The notes beneath the pieces are model-generated. The model was not told the DNA's origin. It made no database searches and saw only the letters and a list, made by a program, of their open reading frames with translations. From Pseudovirgaria hyperparasitica (lineage: Eukaryota; Ascomycota; Dothideomycetes; Acrospermales; Acrospermaceae): a DNA stretch of 64,000 nt. The position numbers and the translations under genes were made by a program. The stretch is from contig NW_022985549.1 in assembly GCF_010093815.1 (NCBI RefSeq), positions 496,001 through 560,000 on the forward strand. The letters are read 5' to 3'. Of this stretch, positions 58,688 through 64,000 are shown one piece after another (position 1 is the first letter of the stretch; each line of letters starts with the position of its first letter).

Positions 58688-60085
58688 CTACGTATAGGCC
58701 TCTGCACTACAGGTGAAGCTCCCTCTGACGGAGCCACTGCTGTAGCCATTCTTGATGTCAACGACACTGGCATACACGCCACATACCAGGATAATCACAC
58801 CGATGATGAAGATGGCAAAGTTCAGCAAGGACAGACCGAGGTTCTTCCTCTCGTACCAAGCGCCCTGCTTGATCAGGATGAACCACATCAAGGCGGGGAA
58901 GTAAAAGGTGAAGCCGGAGATGAACAGCGAGCTGATCAGGCCGAGGAGGGCGTTGAAGAAGGGAATGGCTTCGGCGACGATCCAGGCAATGACGGTGACG
59001 ACGGCACAAAGACCAATCCAGATGGCCCAGCCCTTTACACATTCAATGTCACGAATCTTGGGGTTCTTGATGGTGCGCCTGATAATGTACTGCGAGACGA
59101 CGGTGGTGTTGATACTACCGGAGATGAAGATGACAGGGACGGCAACGCCAAAGGCGACACGCGAGATGACAGGACCGGCGGAAAGCAGGGCCGGAGAGGC
59201 GACATCGCTGCCGACGAAGACGTACACGAGAGCACCGGTGCCGGTGTAGATGAAGATTTCGATGAGACCGAGAGCCCAGATGGACTTTGGGTAGTCTTCC
59301 GGGGTGTGCATCTCGCTCATGAAGCTGAACTGGCAGACGGCAAAGGAGTAGGCGAAGACGATGTTGGTGACGGCCAAAAAGGCAGAGGCGCAGCTGACAT
59401 CGCCTTGGGGGAAGGCGTGCCAGTCGACAGCGCTGAAACCGCCATCGGCATGAGAGGCACGCACGCCGGTCGCAATGATGGTTATCATGATGGCGCAGAT
59501 GATGGAGCCAAAGTCGATGTAACCCAGAATGGCAAACTCGGCAAAGGTAGGCGGCAGGGCGACGACGAAGAGGATGATTGCGGAGATTACGGTCCAGGCC
59601 AGCGCACAGATGGACATGTTCTTGATGATTGAGACAAGCGCGATGGTACCGGTCAGGACATGCGAGCCGACGATCAAGACGAGGAGCAAGACGAACATGA
59701 CGCTGGTAATCTCATAGCCGACCTTGCCGAACATCAGGCCAACAGCATCGGCATAGTGGTCGATGTGACGGTGCTTGAGCTTGACCTGGCCGATGACGTG
59801 GGAGGTGTAGATTGCGATGAAGCCGATACCGATGGAGACGATGATGCCGGGCACCAGACCGATGGTAGCAAAGACACTGGGAATACTCAGGGAGCCGAGG
59901 GCGATGGCCTCGACGATGAGACAGATGGTCAGACGCTTCCAGCCGAGACGTCTGAACTTTGTGTTCACCTGGCCCTCATCGATGGTGGTGACGGGGTTGA
60001 GGGCGAGGCCAGGCTCGGGATAGTCATGTTTCTCATCAGATTTTTTGCTGGAGCGAGAGCTGGACGACACATCGTGAACGTCCAT
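58688..60085 (-). CDS. Neutral amino acid transporter, Mtr-like (AAAP family)
   Basis: Proton-coupled amino acid permease of the plasma membrane or vacuole. The intronless frame from ATG 60085 gives 465 residues; 39 further upstream codons are open but lack ATG. The polar N-terminus (SSSSRSSKKSDEKHDYPEPG) precedes about 11 hydrophobic segments, among them LTICLIVEAIALGSLSIPSV, IIVSIGIGFIAIYTSHVIGQ, ITSVMFVLLLVLIVGSHVLT, IFISGSINTTVVSQYIIRR and SLLNFAIFIIGVIILVCGVY. The order and the GSLSIPSVFATIG motif in the first helix fit fungal Aa_trans proteins such as Neurospora mtr. The substrate is inferred from family. Confidence 0.88.
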   Translation of the reverse strand: MDVHDVSSSSRSSKKSDEKHDYPEPGLALNPVTTIDEGQVNTKFRRLGWKRLTICLIVEAIALGSLSIPSVFATIGLVPGIIVSIGIGFIAIYTSHVIGQVKLKHRHIDHYADAVGLMFGKVGYEITSVMFVLLLVLIVGSHVLTGTIALVSIIKNMSICALAWTVISAIILFVVALPPTFAEFAILGYIDFGSIICAIMITIIATGVRASHADGGFSAVDWHAFPQGDVSCASAFLAVTNIVFAYSFAVCQFSFMSEMHTPEDYPKSIWALGLIEIFIYTGTGALVYVFVGSDVASPALLSAGPVISRVAFGVAVPVIFISGSINTTVVSQYIIRRTIKNPKIRDIECVKGWAIWIGLCAVVTVIAWIVAEAIPFFNALLGLISSLFISGFTFYFPALMWFILIKQGAWYERKNLGLSLLNFAIFIIGVIILVCGVYASVVDIKNGYSSGSVRGSFTCSAEAYT

Positions 60086-60229
60086 GGCGACGAAGGGATT
60101 GAGATGAACAATAGATCCGGATTTGGGAGGGGGGGGAAGATGTGGAGCAAGGAGGGCGAAGTGGTGATTAGATGAGGTTGGAGAGGAGCTCGGATGGAGC
60201 AAAGTGGAGTGGAGCAGACGGAAGGGAAG

Positions 60230-60258
60230 GAGAGATAGAGAGAGAGAGAGAGAGAGAG
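60230..60258. repeat. (GA)n microsatellite in the transporter leader
   Basis: Nearly uninterrupted GA units about 150 bases upstream of ATG 60085. On the coding strand this is a CT run, common in fungal 5' leaders and promoters. Confidence 0.85.
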
Positions 60259-61102
60259 GCTAAAGTAGCTAAGAAAAAGCAGCGACAAGTTGCAAGAGTG
60301 AAGCACACGAGGGCAGAGAGCAGAGTATAAATGCGATAGTCAATTGCCCAATTGCCTAGATATATAGTGTGGATCAGCACAACGGCGGCGGAAGGGTGAG
60401 GGCGGGCCAGCATCCCATCCGCGAGGTCGCTATCAGCAGCTACGGCACCAATTGAGGAGTAGAGTAGTGATGCTAATGAAGAATGAGGTTAGCGAATCGT
60501 AGTCGTACCACGGGACAGACGGGCGTCTAGGAAGCTGAAGGAAGCAGCAGCAGCAGTAGTAGTATCGGCATCGGCAACAGCAAGAGCAGCAGCAGCAGCA
60601 ATTGCGGCCGTGGGGATGGGATCGCTTGAGACGGACGGGATGACCCTTTCGAGATTGGGCATGGAAATAGCAGGGCAGCATATTGGAAGAGAGGTACAGT
60701 AGTCGGTGGAGAGGTGGAGTGGTGGTGGAGCGGGTGGGCAGTGAGGTCATCATCAGTAGTAAAAGAGTCGGCATCGTCTCAGAATGTCATTATCAGTGTC
60801 GCTCACCGCGCCCGGACAGCCAGCCGACCAAGTAGCTGCTGGCTGGCTGGGGTGATGCGGTTCTTGCGGTGTCTTGTGTGTGTGTGTGTGTGTGTGGGTG
60901 TGGTGATGTTGTTTTTGATGCGCGTATTATGGACCAGCAGAAAGAAAGAGTTTTCACGTCTCGTTACCGTTGGGCCTTGGGGATTGGGCCCACCCATTAT
61001 CCACCAGCAGCAGCGTTGTTTAGTGGCGATTGCGATTATTATTACATTTGCAGGTTGACACATTTCAGTTTGCGGCCGGACTGCTGAAGCACATCTACCT
61101 GC

Positions 61103-61143
61103 CAGTCAGTCAGTCAGTCAGTCAGTCAGTCAGTCAGTCAGTC
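61103..61143. repeat. (CAGT)n tetranucleotide microsatellite
   Basis: About ten uninterrupted CAGT units in the gene-free region upstream of the transporter. Confidence 0.95.
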
Positions 61144-63589
61144 TTTTGCCCTAATAACAGTACATGAAGATGAAGAAGATGCACACGCGACTCGAGGCGG
61201 CACGGCACATATAAAATGACGACGCCGGCGCATATGTCGACAGGATGTTGCAGAGCTTGAATCAGCCACACGCGCAGATCAGCGCCGGGTGTGACTTGGC
61301 TCCCGTGGAAGATAGCCTTAGCCTTGCTGCCTCAGGTGCCATTATCTCGATCAAGTGACGTTGCTTGGGGGATTCATGCTTGGGAATTGGGGGCAGTCAA
61401 TTATTAGCTGGCTGGCTGGCTGCTTCTGCGCGGTTGTTAGACGAAGAGCAGGACTGGCTGACTGGCTGCCTCCCTAAAAACAGGCAGTCAGTAGCCTACT
61501 TCTACCCTATCCCGAGCAGCCCGACCATCTCCAGCCTGGAGGAGTAACAAACACTACTACTAATACACTGACTACGCTGCAGCCCTAACACTACTATTAT
61601 CTCCCACCCCAGCCAGAGCCCATCTTCCACTCCCCGCCCATTGCGCAACAACATCAACATCAACAACCCCAACCACCTCAAAAATAACACCCGCGCTGAT
61701 TCGCTGCTTGCATCTCTCTCCCCCTCTCTCTTATCAGCAATCCTCTCGTGATGCCTTTCCACAAACAAAAGCTTGGATCTAAAATAGTCGCCTGCTCGCT
61801 CCCCTTTGCCAGTCACTTAGTTCCTTAGGACCCCACCCCACGGCCACCGGCCGGGATGTTTCGGCGATTGAAACGCCTGGCTCGTCTATCGCCAATACAT
61901 GCCTGCCGGTCGTGCCATGTCTGCGGACATTTCAAGGAAGAAAAGAAGAAACGAAGAAAAAAAAGAGCCTCATCCTCGAGCAAGGATCAGGCCTGCCTGT
62001 CTGTCTGTCTGTAGCCCTGGATAGATAATAAGCCCCACACAATGATAATGCCTTCTGCTGAGATGTTCTAGAAGGAAACGTGACCTCTGCCTGTTGACGG
62101 ATGATTCCTTGCTGTTGCAGATGCTGACCTACTTACTTGCCTCAGTCATCAGTATCAGTGGCCCGTCTATTGGATAGGTAGTAGGTACGGTAGCTAAGGT
62201 GGGCAGGCAGACAAGGCAGGCAAGGCAAGGCAAGGTAGGTCCCACGCTCCGGCCTTGCCACGGCAAACTTTCATTCATTCATTCATCACGAGTCATCACG
62301 AGTCATCCATCACTCATCACAGCTCATCATCCCTCATCCCTCATCCTCATCCTCATCCCATCACCCACCCGTCACCCACGCGTCAAATTTCACATACATA
62401 CCCATACACACACTTCCACACACTTCCCACACATACACACATACAACACCTCGTCTTCGTTCTCGCTCTCCTGCTTTGCTCCCACCCAACAAACACAGCG
62501 TTCGTCAGAGAAAATTACCGCATCAAAAACAAAAACATGTCATCTCGGTTTCACAACTCACTCATTCAATTCCTCGGCCTTTTTTCTTTCTGCTGCTTCC
62601 CTTCTTATCCTTCTTCTTATCCTTCCTTTGTGGACAACAACCAAAAAAGCGTGTACTACTACTGCTTACTTACTCACTTGACACGTACATGTGATGCATA
62701 TGTATATATGCTGCTCCCTGTGGCCGTGCGTGCGTGCGTGCGAGGGATTATACGCCTACTACTACTCCTACTACCTCCTGCTTGCTCCTACTGCTCCTAC
62801 TACTCCTGCTGCTACTCCCCAGGCCAGGGCTGTCAATATGACGTCAGTCAGCTAGGCCGACGACGACAGGTGCTGCAGCTAGACACACGGGCGGGGTAAT
62901 TAGTAGTAGACCATCCAGCCTAGGGAACTGTGCGAAAACTAATCGTTTGCATCACCTGCTTCAACATTACTACCCTACGATCTACAATACTCATAGCTAC
63001 CTAACCTACTAATATCGCGATGCCACAATAAACCCCATCCTACGACGCGTGAATCCTGCGACATATATCCATCCATCCATCCGTCCGTCCGTCCATCCCA
63101 CTTTTTGCCATGTCCCTCCACACCCAAACGTCATCATGTCCGCTGTTTCGCTACATAAAAAACACTCTCCCACACGTCCAACAACGGCGGCCAGAATAAA
63201 ATAAAATAAAATAGAAACGCCTACGCCCGGCCCGGCCCACACCGTTAATAAAGCACTGTTTCAACACTAGCTACCTATCAAAAAAAAAAAACCAAATCGT
63301 GTCACTGGGGACTGGGGGGGTATCTCATAGAATAAAAGCAGATTCGCACCGTCGCTAAGAAAGTATTGCCAAAACGGGCGTATTCGTTATTGTTGGTGGT
63401 GGTGGTGGTGTCGTATGGTATCGTGTCGCATTAAGAAAAGAATTTCAAGGAAAAACACTCATGTCTGTCCAGAGTCGGCATAGAGGTGCATATAGCCAAT
63501 AGAAAGGTGATAGATCCGGCTTTGGCATCAATGATCAGTAGAGACCGTAGTTGCTGCGGCTGTTGACATCCGACAGCTACAACTTTCCA

Positions 63590-64000
63590 TCAGTACGGGC
63601 CCATGTCGCCCGCCAACAGGACATCCAGCATGTCATACCCGCCAATTTCCGTCCCGTACGCAGTCTGCGTCACGTCCGCGCCATTGCTGTTCACAAGATT
63701 GTCCAGCGGAAGAGCAAGCCAAGCGCCAGAGTCATACGCATCACTTGCACTGTCGACGCTGAACGGAAACGCGTTTTGTTGCACGTTGTTAAAGTTGCTC
63801 TGCTCGTAGCCGCTGCTGTATGTCGGAGGCGGGACGATGGTAGCCGCGTTATTGCTGGTGGGGTCATACGTTTCGGTGGAAATGCCGTATAGCGGATTTG
63901 TTTGGTTGTTGGGCGTGGCCCAGCCACTGATGTTCTGCATTGACGGACTCTGGCTGCCCATCATGGGAAGACTATGATTGTTGGTATAGCCGGTCCAGCC
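63590..64000 (-). CDS. C-terminal end of a probable transcription regulator, cut by window edge
   Basis: The frame is open from base 64000 to the stop at 63590 (about 136 residues). It is Asn/Gln/Ser/Thr-rich and acidic at the end: GWTGYTNNHSLPMMG, then NNVQQNAFPFSVDSASDAYD, GAWLALPLDNLVNSNGADV and GGYDMLDVLLAGDMGPY. Such Asn-rich tails ending in hydrophobic-acidic patches are common in fungal Zn(II)2Cys6 activators, which is my tentative reading. The DNA-binding and middle domains lie outside, so the identity is open. Confidence 0.55.
   Translation of the reverse strand, partial: GWTGYTNNHSLPMMGSQSPSMQNISGWATPNNQTNPLYGISTETYDPTSNNAATIVPPPTYSSGYEQSNFNNVQQNAFPFSVDSASDAYDSGAWLALPLDNLVNSNGADVTQTAYGTEIGGYDMLDVLLAGDMGPY

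Larger units (their letters stand above)
60086..63589. other. 3.5 kb gene-free region rich in simple repeats
   Basis: It lies upstream of the transporter and downstream of the partial regulator, both on the minus strand. Holds (GA)n at about 60230-60258, AGC/AGT triplet runs near 60545-60600, (GT)n near 60875-60896, (CAGT)n at 61103-61143, a TGACGTCA palindrome at 62839-62846, CTA/CTC triplet runs near 62755-62815, an ATCC/GTCC run at 63069-63098 and (GGT)n near 63395-63410. Open frames (e.g. 62255-62899) are repeat-driven and unconvincing. Confidence 0.6.

Noticed and set aside
62199-62899. Overlapping 160- and 214-codon plus-strand frames
   Set aside because: They are composed of CA/TC and CTA/CTC repeats, differ in frame, and show no conserved pattern.

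Overview
The window is a 64 kb piece of a filamentous ascomycete (Pezizomycotina) genome. The evidence is short spliceosomal introns (about 46-130 bp) with GTRAGT donors and CTRAC-like branch sites, fungal-only families (fungal rhodopsin-like membrane protein, Ste50, Ptm1, Mtr-type transporter, reducing polyketide synthase), and a GPI-type cell-wall protein. The style suggests Dothideomycetes, but that is a low-confidence guess. Genes lie on both strands without operons. The window cuts a polyketide synthase at its left end and a probable regulator at its right end, and contains one assembly gap (46461-46594).

Left, accessory part (1-14.3 kb): the N-terminal half of a highly reducing polyketide synthase (KS-AT-DH visible, minus strand), a 3.8 kb gene-poor stretch with an AT-rich island, an intact many-intron group II PLP-dependent decarboxylase with a long C-terminal extension, and a rhodopsin-like seven-helix membrane protein. 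It looks like the edge of a secondary-metabolite locus.

Central part (15-29.5 kb): NHP2 (H/ACA snoRNP), a secreted GH5 hydrolase, Tim9 (mitochondrial import), a possible small secreted Cys-containing protein, a Sac7-type RhoGAP, a GPI-anchored Ser/Thr-rich protein and an unrecognised coiled-coil protein.

Island of most interest (29.8-37 kb): two large, divergently transcribed genes share one 0.9 kb promoter region. Each encodes long amphipathic helices interrupted by one hydrophobic segment, the layout of ClyA/HBL/XaxAB-type alpha-helical pore-forming proteins. One has a beta-rich N-terminal region, the other two tandem C-terminal beta modules starting with an ATYGG-type strand. A secreted PAF-acetylhydrolase-like esterase lies next to them. 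I propose this as a fungal two-component pore-former-like system. That is inference from sequence layout, not a homology result.

Housekeeping part (37.8-60 kb): Ste50 adaptor, a small SUS1/ENY2-like protein, Cdc48/p97, a Cys-rich microprotein, mitochondrial Iba57/Caf17, Dcp2 decapping enzyme, a DUF4112 protein, Ctu2/Ncs2 tRNA thiolation factor, Ptm1-type Golgi seven-helix protein and an Mtr-like amino-acid transporter. The last 3.4 kb before the partial regulator is gene-free and full of microsatellites. Several genes show abrupt switches from C-rich to G-rich sequence within a single coding region.
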